Part shown: in pieces, positions 8,346 to 16,447 of the stretch
Layout of the letters: each line of letters opens with the position of its first letter
Position numbering within the stretch: position 1 is the stretch's first letter
Made by a program: the position numbers and the translations under genes
Notes under the pieces: generated by a model
What the model was told of the DNA's origin: nothing
What the model saw: the letters and a program-made list of their open reading frames with translations, nothing else
Databases searched by the model: none
NCBI RefSeq assembly: GCF_013266755.1
Contig: NZ_JABRWJ010000004.1
Coordinates: 62,001 to 126,000, forward strand
Length of the DNA: 64,000 nt
Reading direction: 5' to 3'
Origin: Pseudaquabacterium terrae
GTDB lineage: Bacteria; Pseudomonadota; Gammaproteobacteria; Burkholderiales; Burkholderiaceae_C

Positions 8346-8515
8346 TATAATGCTCGGTTTTCGGCGCTGGCCGGTGGAGCACACCGGCGTATCTACGGTG
8401 CTGGAAGCTGTGTCGGGAATCGCCAAATTCATCGCGTTCCCGGCGACTCAGATCGGTTCGGCCTCGTCGTGTCTCCTGGGCTGTCCTGTCGCCAACGATT
8501 TTTCGGAAGATCAAC
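8346..8515 (+). promoter_or_regulatory. rpsP promoter (-10 TATAAT) and long 5' leader
   Basis: A consensus TATAAT lies at 8346-8351. Only a weak -35 (CTGGAG at 8323-8328, 17-bp spacer) is visible. Initiation near 8358 would give a leader of about 157 nt before the rpsP ATG. The leader holds a hairpin GCCGGTG/CACCGGC (8370-8388) and ends with GGAAG a few bases before the start codon. A long structured leader ahead of a ribosomal protein operon could serve autoregulation. That is inference. Confidence 0.6.
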
Positions 8516-8788
8516 ATGGTCGTTATTCGACTTGCTCGTGGCGGCGCCAAGAAGCGCCCGTTCTACAACATCGTCGTCGCTGATTCGCGTGAGCGTCGCG
8601 ACGGCCGCTTCATCGAGCGCGTGGGTTTCTACAACCCGATGGCTGCCGGCGGCGAGCAGCCGCTGCGCGTCGCGCTCGACCGCGTGACCTACTGGAAGGG
8701 TGTCGGCGCTCAGCTGTCGCCCACCGTCAAGCGCCTGGTGGTCGATGCCGCCAAGGCCCAGACCGCGCCCGCCGCGCCCGCGGCCTGA
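8516..8788 (+). CDS. rpsP: 30S ribosomal protein S16
   Basis: A 90-residue S16, starting [20 protein letters not shown] and containing the S16 signature [18 protein letters not shown]. It binds 16S rRNA in the lower body of the 30S subunit. The C-terminal tail is Ala/Pro-rich. It is the first gene of the rpsP-rimM-trmD-rplS operon, with rimM starting 26 nt later. Confidence 0.97.
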   Translation: MVVIRLARGGAKKRPFYNIVVADSRERRDGRFIERVGFYNPMAAGGEQPLRVALDRVTYWKGVGAQLSPTVKRLVVDAAKAQTAPAAPAA

Positions 8789-8814
8789 GTGTCGGTCAAC
8801 CCGCGGCGCCGCTC

Positions 8815-9408
8815 GTGACGATGCCGGCCCCGGGTGCGGGTGACGAACCCGCGTTTCCCGACGACGCGATCGAGGTCGGTCGCATCGTCGGTGCCTTCGG
8901 CATCAAGGGCTGGATCCGCGTCCACCCCTTTTCCTCGGACCCGAAGGCGCTGTTCTCCTCCCGCCGCTGGTTTCTGCGCGCGCCCGAGGGCCCCGGCCCG
9001 AAGGCTGCCGCGCTGCCGTCGCTGCTGCGCATCACCCAGTCGAAAGAGCAGGGCGATGCGGTGGTCGCCGCGGCACAGGAGGTGCCCGACCGCAACGCGG
9101 CCGAGGCCCTGAAGGGCGCACGCATCTTCATCGGCCGCTCGAGCTTCCCGACCGCCGGCGACGGCGAGTACTACTGGATCGACCTGATCGGGCTGGCGGT
9201 GATCAATCGCCAGGGCGAACTGCTCGGCACCGTCAGCGACCTGCTCGACACCGGCGTGCACAGCGTGCTGCGCGTGCGCCGGCCGGAGGCCGCGCCGGGC
9301 GCAGCGCCCGACGAGAGCGAGCGGCTGATCCCCTTCGTTGGTGCCTACGTCGACGACGTGAACCTCGCCGAGCGCCGCATCACGGTCGACTGGGGCCTGG
9401 ACTACTGA
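8815..9408 (+). CDS. rimM: Ribosome maturation factor RimM
   Basis: A 197-residue protein (195 if the ATG at 8821 is used instead of the GTG at 8815). The N-terminal RimM domain shows the family start IEVGRIVGAFGIKGWIRVHPF. The C-terminal PRC-barrel part contains the YYWIDLIGLAVINRQGELLGTV block. RimM binds S19 and helps maturation of the 30S head, and its gene is almost always between rpsP and trmD. The region between the two domains carries an extra Ala/Pro-rich insert near residues 55-65, a common variation. Confidence 0.93.
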   Translation: MTMPAPGAGDEPAFPDDAIEVGRIVGAFGIKGWIRVHPFSSDPKALFSSRRWFLRAPEGPGPKAAALPSLLRITQSKEQGDAVVAAAQEVPDRNAAEALKGARIFIGRSSFPTAGDGEYYWIDLIGLAVINRQGELLGTVSDLLDTGVHSVLRVRRPEAAPGAAPDESERLIPFVGAYVDDVNLAERRITVDWGLDY

Positions 9409-9426
9409 ATCCGGGACCGCGCCGCC

Positions 9427-10179
9427 ATGCGCTTCGACGTCATCACGCTGTTTCCCGAGCTGTTCGGCCCGCACCTGACGCAGGGCATCACGCGCCGTGC
9501 GTTCGAAACGGCGCAGGTCGACGTGCGGCTGTGGCCGCTGCGCGATTTCGCCGAAGACGCCTATCGCCGTGTCGACGACCGGCCTTACGGTGGTGGCCCC
9601 GGCATGGTGATGCTGGTCGAGCCGCTGGAGCGGGCGCTTGCGGCCGCACGCGCCGACCGCGGCGGCGCGGACGTGCCGGTCGTGCACTTCACGCCGACCG
9701 GCCTGCCGATCACGCAGGCGCGCATCGAGGCGCTGGGCGCCGGCGACGGCGCGGTGCTGCTGTGCGGCCGCTACGAGGGCATCGACCAGCGCTTCATCGA
9801 CCGCCACGTCACGCTGGAACTGAGCCTCGGCGACTTCGTGCTGTCCGGCGGCGAGCTGCCGGCGCTGGCCTTGCTCGATGCCGTCGCGCGCTTGCAGCCC
9901 GGCGTGTTGAACACGCCGTCGCACGAGCAGGACAGTTTTTCGGATGGCCTGCTCGACTGCCCGCACTACAGCCGGCCCGAGCTGCTGCAGACGCCCGACG
10001 GTCCGGTCGCGGTGCCGCCGGTGCTGCTGTCGGGCCACCATGCCGAGATCGCACGCTGGCGCCGCGAACGCCAGCTCGAGCTGACGGCGCGCCGCCGGCC
10101 CGATCTGATCGAGGCGGCGCGCGCCGCCGGGCGGCTCTCCGCGCGGGACGAAGCGGTGCTGCGCGCGCTCGAATTCTGA
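9427..10179 (+). CDS. trmD: tRNA (guanine37-N1)-methyltransferase
   Basis: A 250-residue SPOUT-class methyltransferase. It starts [13 protein letters not shown], has the substrate loop [13 protein letters not shown], and contains the trefoil-knot SAM-binding signatures [13 protein letters not shown] and [16 protein letters not shown]. TrmD methylates G37 of tRNAs reading CNN codons and prevents +1 frameshifting. The length is typical. It begins 18 nt after rimM, and a TATAAT box for rplS begins 7 nt after its stop. Confidence 0.96.
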   Translation: MRFDVITLFPELFGPHLTQGITRRAFETAQVDVRLWPLRDFAEDAYRRVDDRPYGGGPGMVMLVEPLERALAAARADRGGADVPVVHFTPTGLPITQARIEALGAGDGAVLLCGRYEGIDQRFIDRHVTLELSLGDFVLSGGELPALALLDAVARLQPGVLNTPSHEQDSFSDGLLDCPHYSRPELLQTPDGPVAVPPVLLSGHHAEIARWRRERQLELTARRRPDLIEAARAAGRLSARDEAVLRALEF

Positions 10180-10185
10180 GCAGGC

Positions 10186-10191
10186 TATAAT
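10186..10191 (+). promoter_or_regulatory. Internal promoter -10 (TATAAT) before rplS
   Basis: A perfect TATAAT lies in the 82-nt gap between trmD and rplS. Predicted initiation near 10198 leaves a leader of about 64 nt. The -35 region is poor. This would allow rplS transcription independently of the rpsP promoter. Confidence 0.5.
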
Positions 10192-10261
10192 CGCCGGCTT
10201 TTCGATCCTCTGCCGGGCCCTATTTCAGGAAGCGCCGCCATGATCGCTCCAGGAGAAACGC

Positions 10262-10615
10262 GTGGATCTGATCCGCACCCTCGAACAGGAAGAGATTGCT
10301 CGCCTGAACAAGAGCATCCCGACCTTCGCCCCCGGCGATACCGTGATCGTCAACGTCAACGTGGTCGAAGGCACCCGCAAGCGCGTGCAGGCCTATGAAG
10401 GCGTGGTGATCGCCAAGCGCAACCGGGGGCTGAATTCCAGCTTCATCGTGCGCAAGATTTCCAGCGGCGAAGGCGTCGAACGCACGTTCCAGCTCTACAG
10501 CCCGCTGATCGCATCGATCGACGTCAAGCGCCGCGGCGACGTCCGCCGCGCCAAGCTGTACTACCTGCGCCAGCGCTCGGGCAAGTCGGCGCGGATCAAG
10601 GAAAAGCTCGCCTGA
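10262..10615 (+). CDS. rplS: 50S ribosomal protein L19
   Basis: A 117-residue L19 with the near-invariant blocks [36 protein letters not shown] and [23 protein letters not shown]. It sits at the 30S-50S interface. The start is GTG at 10262, preceded by the strong ribosome binding site CAGGAGA. An ATG at 10240 lies in another frame. Last gene of the rpsP operon. Its stop codon lies within the first of six consecutive hairpins. Confidence 0.96.
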   Translation: MDLIRTLEQEEIARLNKSIPTFAPGDTVIVNVNVVEGTRKRVQAYEGVVIAKRNRGLNSSFIVRKISSGEGVERTFQLYSPLIASIDVKRRGDVRRAKLYYLRQRSGKSARIKEKLA

Positions 10616-10736
10616 GCGAAGCTCAGGCAGGCGCCGCCAGGCGCCCGTTGCGCGCAGCGCAACGAGGAGCGGACGCGCGAAGCGCAGAAGCTGGCCTTGC
10701 CAGGGCCTCCAGCGAAGCCGCCCCTCGGGGCGGCTT
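10610..10736 (+). terminator. Hairpin train ending in the rplS terminator
   Basis: Six consecutive perfect short inverted repeats occupy 127 nt: GCCTGAGC/GCTCAGGC (10610-10628, spanning the rplS stop), GGCGCC/GGCGCC (10630-10645), GTTGCGC/GCGCAAC (10647-10663), GCGC/GCGC (10675-10685), CTGGC/GCCAG (10691-10703) and AAGCCGCCCC/GGGGCGGCTT (10715-10736). Four of the first five have 3-nt loops (GAA, GCA, GAA, CTT), while the second has a 4-nt loop. The last resembles an intrinsic terminator with a short, interrupted T-rich tail (TTGTGCTTT). Confidence 0.65.
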
Positions 10737-10766
10737 GTGCTTTGTGGCGCCGCTATTCTCCCAACG

Positions 10767-11438
10767 ATGACTCCCGTCCCTCGCATCATCGACCCACACG
10801 CGATCCCGGTCGCCGGCATCGACGACCACCTGCCGCCGGTGGCCTCCGAATGGCTCGTGCCGCCGGCCTTGCGCCGGCGTTTCGAGGCGCCGCCGGTGTG
10901 GACGCCGGAGATCCCCGGCGACGGTCGCCACTTCGTCGAACGCGCGCCGCGCGCCGCTTCCGTGCTGGTGCCGCTGGTGATGCGCGACGATGGCCTGCAC
11001 GTGCTGCTGACGCAGCGCACCGCGCACCTGCGCGACCATGCCGGCCAGATCAGTTTTCCCGGCGGCGCGGTCGAGGCGCACGATGAAGACGCCGTCGCCA
11101 CTGCGTTGCGCGAGACCGAGGAGGAGATCGGCCTGGCGCGTTCGCACATCGAGGTCATCGGTTCGCTGCCGCACTACACCACGGTGACCAGCTACGTCGT
11201 CACGCCGGTGGTCGCACTGGTGCAGCCCGGCTTCTCGCTGGCGCTCGACAGCTTCGAGGTTGCCGAGGCGTTCGAGGTCCCGCTCGACTTCCTGATGACG
11301 CCCGCGAACCATCGCCGCCACCAGGTCGAGATCGCCGGCCAGCAGCGCCAGTTCCTGTCGATGCCGTGGCGGGGCTACTTCATCTGGGGCGCGACCGCAG
11401 CGATGCTGCGCAACTTCTACCGCTTCCTTTCTGCCTGA
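10767..11438 (+). CDS. NUDIX hydrolase, CoA pyrophosphatase type (NudL-like)
   Basis: A 223-residue NUDIX protein. The Nudix box is GGAVEAHDEDAVATALRETEEEIG, preceded directly by LLTQRTAHLRDHAGQISFPG, the extra signature (LLTxR...GQxSFPGG) of coenzyme A pyrophosphatases such as NudL/PCD1. It likely splits CoA and derivatives into 3',5'-ADP and phosphopantetheine. The ATG at 10767 is chosen because the upstream GTG extension lies within the terminator of rplS. A TATTCT box lies 7 nt upstream of the start. Confidence 0.85.
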   Translation: MTPVPRIIDPHAIPVAGIDDHLPPVASEWLVPPALRRRFEAPPVWTPEIPGDGRHFVERAPRAASVLVPLVMRDDGLHVLLTQRTAHLRDHAGQISFPGGAVEAHDEDAVATALRETEEEIGLARSHIEVIGSLPHYTTVTSYVVTPVVALVQPGFSLALDSFEVAEAFEVPLDFLMTPANHRRHQVEIAGQQRQFLSMPWRGYFIWGATAAMLRNFYRFLSA

Positions 11439-11470
11439 CCGAAACGAGCCGCTGGTTATCATCCCCGCCG

Positions 11471-12457
11471 ATGAGTTTCTTCGCGGTCCTGTTTGCCCTG
11501 GTGATCGAGCAGCTGAAACCGCTGCCGCGCGACAACTGGGTGCACCACACGCTGGTGTCCTGGGTCAGCTGGACCGGGCGCAACTTCGACGCCGGGCGCG
11601 AGCACCATGCCTGGGTCGTCTGGTGCGTCTCGGTGTTGACGCCGGGGCTGGCGTTGTCGGCGCTGTACCTGGGCCTGAGCCACTACAGCGCCGTGCTCGC
11701 GCTGGTGTTCGACGTGGTCGTGCTGTACCTGACGCTCGGCTTCCGCCAGTTCAGCCACTACTTCACCGACATCCGCGATGCGCTCGAACGCGGCGACGAG
11801 ATCGAGGCGCGGCGGCTGCTCGCGCAATGGCGCCACCTCGATGCGAGCGAGCTGCCGCGCACCGAGCTGATGCGCCACGTGATCGAGCATGCGCTGCTCG
11901 CAGCCCACCGCCATGTGTTCGGCGTCTTCTTCTGGTTCGTGCTGCTGTCGACGCTCGGCCTGGGGCCGCTCGGCGCGGTGCTGTACCGCATGGCCGAGTT
12001 CGCGAGCCGCTACTGGACCTACCCGAGCAAGGCGCTCGGCGCGCCGGCGAACGAGCGGCTGATGAAGGTCTCGCAGCGCATGTTCGCGCTGATCGACCAC
12101 ATCCCGGCGCGCCTGACGGCGTTCGGCTTCGCGGTCGTCGGCAACTTCGAGGAAGCGATCAACAACTGGCGCCGCGATGCCGCGCTGTGGCGGCACGTCA
12201 ACGAGGGCGTGATCCTCGCGGCGGCGGCCGGTGCGGTGGGCGTGCAGCTCGGCGGCGATGCGGCGCCGGGTGTCACACCGGAGCGCTCGCGCACCTTCGA
12301 GGCCGGGCCGACCGACACGCCCGGCGCCGAAGGCTCCACGGGCGGCGCACCGCCGCAGCTGGGGCACCTGCGCAGCGTCGTCGGGCTGGTCTGGCGCTCG
12401 GTCGTGCTGTGGATGCTGCTGGTCGCGCTGCTGACGCTGGCGAACCTGGTGGGCTGA
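11471..12457 (+). CDS. CobD/CbiB-family membrane protein
   Basis: A 328-residue protein with about four hydrophobic segments that matches the CobD/CbiB (AmpE-related) family, known for adenosylcobinamide-phosphate synthesis. The recognisable features are the FSHYFTDIRDALERGD region, a long loop, and a C-terminal segment ending in a membrane helix (SVVLWMLLVALLTLANLVG). No other cobalamin gene is nearby, and Burkholderiales often carry this orphan version, so a role in B12 synthesis is uncertain. Start is ATG 11471, 32 nt after the NUDIX gene. It is convergent with rsgA, 8 nt apart. Confidence 0.7.
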   Translation: MSFFAVLFALVIEQLKPLPRDNWVHHTLVSWVSWTGRNFDAGREHHAWVVWCVSVLTPGLALSALYLGLSHYSAVLALVFDVVVLYLTLGFRQFSHYFTDIRDALERGDEIEARRLLAQWRHLDASELPRTELMRHVIEHALLAAHRHVFGVFFWFVLLSTLGLGPLGAVLYRMAEFASRYWTYPSKALGAPANERLMKVSQRMFALIDHIPARLTAFGFAVVGNFEEAINNWRRDAALWRHVNEGVILAAAAGAVGVQLGGDAAPGVTPERSRTFEAGPTDTPGAEGSTGGAPPQLGHLRSVVGLVWRSVVLWMLLVALLTLANLVG

Positions 12458-12465
12458 GGCCGCGC

Positions 12466-13368
12466 TCAATACCGCGTCGCCGACAGCTCCTCGTGCAGCT
12501 CCTGGTAGATGCGGTAGCGCGACGGACTGATCTCGCCGCGCTCGAGTGCCTCGCGCACGCCGCAGCCGGGCTCGTGCAGGTGGCTGCAGTTGTAGAAGCG
12601 GCACGCGCCGGCGTGCTTGCGCAGGTCCGGCATGTGCTGCGTCAGCGCGGCGGCGTCGAGCTGCCGCAGGCCGAAGTTCTGGAAGCCGGGTGAATCGATC
12701 AGCGCGCTGGAGCGCGCCGGGTCGAGCCAGTACCAGGTGGTGGTGGTGGTCGTGTGGCGGCCGGTGTTCAGGGCCTGCGAGATCTCGCCGACCTGCGCCG
12801 CGGCGCTCGGCACCATGCGGTTGATCATCGTGCTCTTGCCCATGCCGCTGGGGCCCAGCACCAGCGTCGCCCGTCCGGCCAGCAGGGGGGTCAGCACGGC
12901 GATCGCTGCCGCGCCGTCGGCCTTCAGCGACACCTCGTGCACGGCCACGCCCATGGCGCGATAGGGCGCGAGGCGTTCGCGCGCCGCGCCGGCGCCGGGC
13001 AGATCGACCTTGTTCAGCACGATCACTGCCGGGATGCCGGCCGTGTCGGCGGCGATCAGCGCGCGCGTGAGCTGGGTCTCGGCATACATCGGCTCGACGG
13101 CCACCAGCACCATCAACTGGTCGAGGTTGGCGGCGAAGGACTTGCTGCGCACCTCGTCCTGGCGGAACAACAGGTTGCGGCGTTCGGCGATGCGCTCGAT
13201 CACCCCTTCGTCGCCCGCGCGCTGCCATTCGACGCGATCGCCGACGACGCAATCGCTCTTCTTGCCGCGCGTGTGGCAGCGAGTGCGCACGCCGCCCTCG
13301 GCCTCGACCATGACATGCCGGCCATGGGCGCCGACCACCAGGCCCGTGGCCGCCGCGCCGCCGGTCAT
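12466..13368 (-). CDS. rsgA: Ribosome small-subunit-dependent GTPase RsgA
   Basis: A 300-residue circularly permuted GTPase. An N-terminal OB-fold (about 1-75) is followed by the G domain in permuted order: NKVDLPG (G4) precedes GPSGMGKST (G1), and DSPGF (G3) follows. A C-terminal zinc-binding element C-x-F-Y-N-C-S-H-L-H-E-P-G-C is present. RsgA checks late 30S maturation. The ATG at 13368 overlaps the stop of the pterin dehydratase gene (ATGA), so the upstream in-frame extension is rejected. Confidence 0.92.
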   Translation of the reverse strand: MTGGAAATGLVVGAHGRHVMVEAEGGVRTRCHTRGKKSDCVVGDRVEWQRAGDEGVIERIAERRNLLFRQDEVRSKSFAANLDQLMVLVAVEPMYAETQLTRALIAADTAGIPAVIVLNKVDLPGAGAARERLAPYRAMGVAVHEVSLKADGAAAIAVLTPLLAGRATLVLGPSGMGKSTMINRMVPSAAAQVGEISQALNTGRHTTTTTTWYWLDPARSSALIDSPGFQNFGLRQLDAAALTQHMPDLRKHAGACRFYNCSHLHEPGCGVREALERGEISPSRYRIYQELHEELSATRY

Positions 13369-13700
13369 GCGCCCGTCTTCAGCAAGGCGTCGACCTTCGC
13401 CGCGCAGATGAAGTCGTTGATCGAGATGCCGTTGACCGAGTGGGTGTTGAAGCGCACCGTGCAGTGGCCGTAGCTGAGCGCGAGGTCCGGATGGTGGTCC
13501 TCGGCATTGGCGATCCACGCCAACGCATTGACGAAGCCCATCGTGCGGTGGAAATCGGGAAAGCCGTAGCGCTTCTCGATCGAGCCGTCGGCCAGGCGCC
13601 AGCCGTCGACCATCGCCAGGTGGCGGGTGATCTCCTCCGGCGTCATCGCCGGATGGCCTTCCAGCGGCTGGCAGTGGCGCTTCGTCAGGTCTGTGCTCAT
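13365..13700 (-). CDS. Pterin-4a-carbinolamine dehydratase
   Basis: A 111-residue PCD/DCoH-family protein. It shows the signature HHPDLALSYGHCTVRFNTHS, with the histidine pair and later His that form the active site, and the preceding FPDFHRTMGFVNALAWIANAEDHHPD helix. The enzyme dehydrates 4a-hydroxytetrahydropterin, usually in aromatic amino acid hydroxylation; no hydroxylase gene is in the window. It overlaps rsgA by 4 nt and starts 5 nt after the M48 protease stop, so these three minus-strand genes look like one operon. Confidence 0.9.
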   Translation of the reverse strand: MSTDLTKRHCQPLEGHPAMTPEEITRHLAMVDGWRLADGSIEKRYGFPDFHRTMGFVNALAWIANAEDHHPDLALSYGHCTVRFNTHSVNGISINDFICAAKVDALLKTGA

Positions 13701-13705
13701 GGTGA

Positions 13706-14977
13706 TCAATGGGGTTGCAGGCTCAAGGCCGCCAGCCGTTCGCCGGCCGGCGGATGCGAATAGTAGAAGCGCGCGTACAGCGGGTCCGGCGTCAGCGTCG
13801 ACGCGTTGTCCTCGTGCAGCTTGATCAGGGCGCTGGCCAGGTCGTTGCCGCTGGCCTGCGCACAGGCGTAGGCATCGGCCTCGAACTCGTGGCGGCGCGA
13901 CAGCCGCGCCATCCACGGGGCCGCGAAGAAGCCGAACACCGGCACCGCAATCATGAACAGCAGCAGCGCCAGCGCGTTGTTCGGCACCCCCAGGTTCGGC
14001 TGCACGCCCAGCCCGGTGTAGAAGGCCGGCTGGTTCGCCAGCCAGCCCAGCAGCGCGAGGCCGGCGCCGCTCGCCAGCAGCACCGCGCCGATGCGCTTGG
14101 CCACGTGCTTGTGCTTGAAGTGGCCGAGCTCGTGCGCCAGCACCGCCTCGACCTCGCCGGGCGACAGCTTGGCCAGCAGCGTGTCGAAGAACACGACGCG
14201 CTTGGCGGCGCCGAGACCGGTGAAGTAGGCGTTGCCGTGCGCCGAGCGGCGGCTGCCGTCCATCACGAACAAGCCCTTGGCCGCGAAGCCGCAGCGCTTC
14301 ATCAGCGCCTGCACGCGGCCGATCAGCGACTCGTCTGTCAGCGGCTCGAACTTGTTGAACAGCGGCGCGATGACGGTCGGGTACAGCACCATCACCGCGA
14401 GGTTGAACGCGACCCAGGCGCCCCAGGCCCACAACCACCACCAGCGGCCGGCGGTCGCCATGATCCACAGGATCAGCGCGGCGATCGGCAGGCCGATCAG
14501 CGCGCTGACCACCAGGCCCTTGAGCACGTCGCTGGCGAACAGCGCCGGCGTGGTGCGGTTGAAGCCGAACTGCTGCTCGATGCGGAAGGTGCTCCACAGG
14601 TCGAACGGCAACTCGAGCAGGCCGCCGATCAGCGCGAAGCTGACCAGCAGCGCCAGTTGGTAGGCCATGTCGCCCCAGGCCGGTTGCACGGTCTGCAGCA
14701 GCCAGTGGTTCAGCAGCTGCAGCCCGCCGAGCAGGGTCCAGCCGAGCAGCACCGTGCTGCCGAAAGCGGTGGCCAGGATGCCGAAGCGGCCCTTGGCGAG
14801 CGTGTAGTCGGCGGCGCGTTGGTGCGCCTGCAGCGACACGCTGCGGCTGAACGCCGGCGGGACGGCGTGGCGGTGGGCGGCGACGTGGCGCATCTGCCGC
14901 GTTGCGAGCCACAGCTTGACGGCCATCGACAGCACCAGCGCGGCCGCGAACACGATCGTGAGCAGGTTCGAGGACAT
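13706..14977 (-). CDS. M48-family (Ste24/CAAX-protease-like) membrane metalloprotease
   Basis: A 423-residue inner-membrane zinc protease of the M48A type. HELGH at 282-286 supplies two zinc-binding His and the catalytic Glu, and Glu364 in [11 protein letters not shown] is the likely third ligand. About six to seven hydrophobic spans surround the catalytic block, as in eukaryotic Ste24p. The bacterial role is probably membrane protein quality control. Start ATG 14977 gives a typical N-terminal helix, whereas the much longer open frame upstream overlaps orn on the other strand. Confidence 0.88.
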   Translation of the reverse strand: MSSNLLTIVFAAALVLSMAVKLWLATRQMRHVAAHRHAVPPAFSRSVSLQAHQRAADYTLAKGRFGILATAFGSTVLLGWTLLGGLQLLNHWLLQTVQPAWGDMAYQLALLVSFALIGGLLELPFDLWSTFRIEQQFGFNRTTPALFASDVLKGLVVSALIGLPIAALILWIMATAGRWWWLWAWGAWVAFNLAVMVLYPTVIAPLFNKFEPLTDESLIGRVQALMKRCGFAAKGLFVMDGSRRSAHGNAYFTGLGAAKRVVFFDTLLAKLSPGEVEAVLAHELGHFKHKHVAKRIGAVLLASGAGLALLGWLANQPAFYTGLGVQPNLGVPNNALALLLFMIAVPVFGFFAAPWMARLSRRHEFEADAYACAQASGNDLASALIKLHEDNASTLTPDPLYARFYYSHPPAGERLAALSLQPH

Positions 14978-15044
14978 ATGGGGCGGGAGTTTATTCGCCG
15001 CTGCGACGCCCCGGTGGTGGTGCGCCGGCTGCGACAATCCCGCC

Positions 15045-15629
15045 ATGGACATGCCCGAACAAGCTCCCGCGCCCGCCACGGCCCTCGCCTCCAGCGAGCA
15101 GAACCTGGTCTGGATCGACCTCGAGATGACCGGCCTGTACCCGGCCACCGATCGCATCATCGAGATCGCCGTCGTCGTCACCGATCCACAACTGACGGTG
15201 CGCATCGAAGGCCCGGTGTTCGCGATCCACCAGAGCGACGAGACGCTCGACGCGATGGATGCCTGGAACAAGGGCACGCATGGGCGCAGCGGGCTGGTCG
15301 ACCGCGTCAAGGCCTCGGTGGTCGACGAAGCGGTGGCCGAGGCGCAGGTGATCGCCTGGCTGAAGCAGTACGTGCCCGCCGGCAAGAGCCCGATGTGCGG
15401 CAACTCGATCTGCCAGGACCGGCGCTTTCTCGCCAACTACATGCCGGCGCTGGAAACCTTCTTCCACTACCGCAACCTCGACGTCAGCACGCTGAAGGAG
15501 CTGGCGCGGCGCTGGAAGCCCTCGGCGCTCGAGGGCTTCAAGAAGGCGCAGTCGCACACCGCGCTCGCCGACATCCACGAGTCGATCGACGAGCTCGTGC
15601 ACTACCGCCAGCACCTGCTGGCGGTGTGA
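15045..15629 (+). CDS. orn: Oligoribonuclease
   Basis: A 194-residue DEDDh 3'-5' exonuclease. WIDLEMTGL near residue 25 carries the first Asp/Glu pair, [12 protein letters not shown] the next Asp, and [15 protein letters not shown] the catalytic His and final Asp. Orn degrades di- to pentaribonucleotides, including pGpG from c-di-GMP turnover. ATG at 15045 or 15051 is possible. GACAAT lies exactly 6 nt before 15045, so the mRNA may be leaderless. It is divergent from the M48 gene (67 nt between starts). Confidence 0.94.
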   Translation: MDMPEQAPAPATALASSEQNLVWIDLEMTGLYPATDRIIEIAVVVTDPQLTVRIEGPVFAIHQSDETLDAMDAWNKGTHGRSGLVDRVKASVVDEAVAEAQVIAWLKQYVPAGKSPMCGNSICQDRRFLANYMPALETFFHYRNLDVSTLKELARRWKPSALEGFKKAQSHTALADIHESIDELVHYRQHLLAV

Positions 15630-15632
15630 GCG

Positions 15633-16232
15633 TCAGGCTGCGGCGGCCGGCCGCGGCACGCGCGGCTGGCGCGTGCGCCGAACCGAGCGCCACGCACCGA
15701 TCAGCGCACGGATCTCGTCGTCCGGCCGTGCCGGCAGCTTGCGGTACTCCGAGCAGTCGCTCTTGCGCGTCAGCAGGTGGTGATTGATCAGCTCGCGGCG
15801 CAGCGTCACGTGGTCGCCGAAGGCGTTGGCGGCCTTCAGGATCTCGTTGACTTCCCGCTCGGTGTAGACCCGCTGGCTGTCGAACAGCGTCCACAGCACC
15901 CACATCGCCAGCTTCTGCACGCTGAACTTGTTCGGCCAGCGAATCAGGCGGCCGCGCGAGTCGAACTGCATCAGCGCCTTGCGGGCGTTGTCGCTCAAGG
16001 GCAGCGGTGGTGGCTGGTCCTCTTCAGCCAGCGGCAGCGCAGGCAGCGTGCGCGAGGCCTGCATCGCCTGGAAGTTGCGATGCCCCAACGCGCGGGCGAT
16101 CAGGTTCAGCACCTCGACGTGGCCCGGCGGCTCGGCGGCACCTTCGGCATGGCGGGTCTTCAGCGATTGGCCGAGCGCACGCGCGAATTGCGACGCATCG
16201 GGCACGATGAAAGAGAGCGGCAAACGGCTCAT
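15633..16232 (-). CDS. DUF2087-domain protein
   Basis: A 199-residue protein of unknown function. The C-terminal half (about residues 95-175) matches DUF2087, with KFSVQKLAMWVLWTLFD followed by YTEREVNEILKAANAFGDH and RRELINHHLLTRKSDCSEYRKL, a winged-helix-like fold often seen in transcriptional regulators. The N-terminal half resembles a short helical domain with GHRNFQAMQASR. ATG at 16232 (MSRLPLSF) is chosen. It is convergent with orn, 3 nt between stops. Confidence 0.7.
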   Translation of the reverse strand: MSRLPLSFIVPDASQFARALGQSLKTRHAEGAAEPPGHVEVLNLIARALGHRNFQAMQASRTLPALPLAEEDQPPPLPLSDNARKALMQFDSRGRLIRWPNKFSVQKLAMWVLWTLFDSQRVYTEREVNEILKAANAFGDHVTLRRELINHHLLTRKSDCSEYRKLPARPDDEIRALIGAWRSVRRTRQPRVPRPAAAA

Positions 16233-16447
16233 GGCAGTCCTTCCGCGTGACACCTTCGGGCCCGGCTTCGGGCGCTGGGGGTTGCCGTCTTCCAGCATCG
16301 GCGCACGCGTGAGTGACGCATGAGGCTGTGCTTGGGTCTCGATGATCGAGGGCAGGTTTAGCTCGCGAGGTTGTCGCGCGGCAACGCCTGGGTGAACTGC
16401 CGACCAGGGCGCGATTGTAGTGCGCCGGGTTGCGCTACGCTGCCCCG

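Noticed and set aside
8350-8583. 77-codon frame beginning in the rpsP -10 box
   Set aside because: Its ATG lies within the TATAAT element, upstream of any transcript start, and its end overlaps rpsP in another frame.
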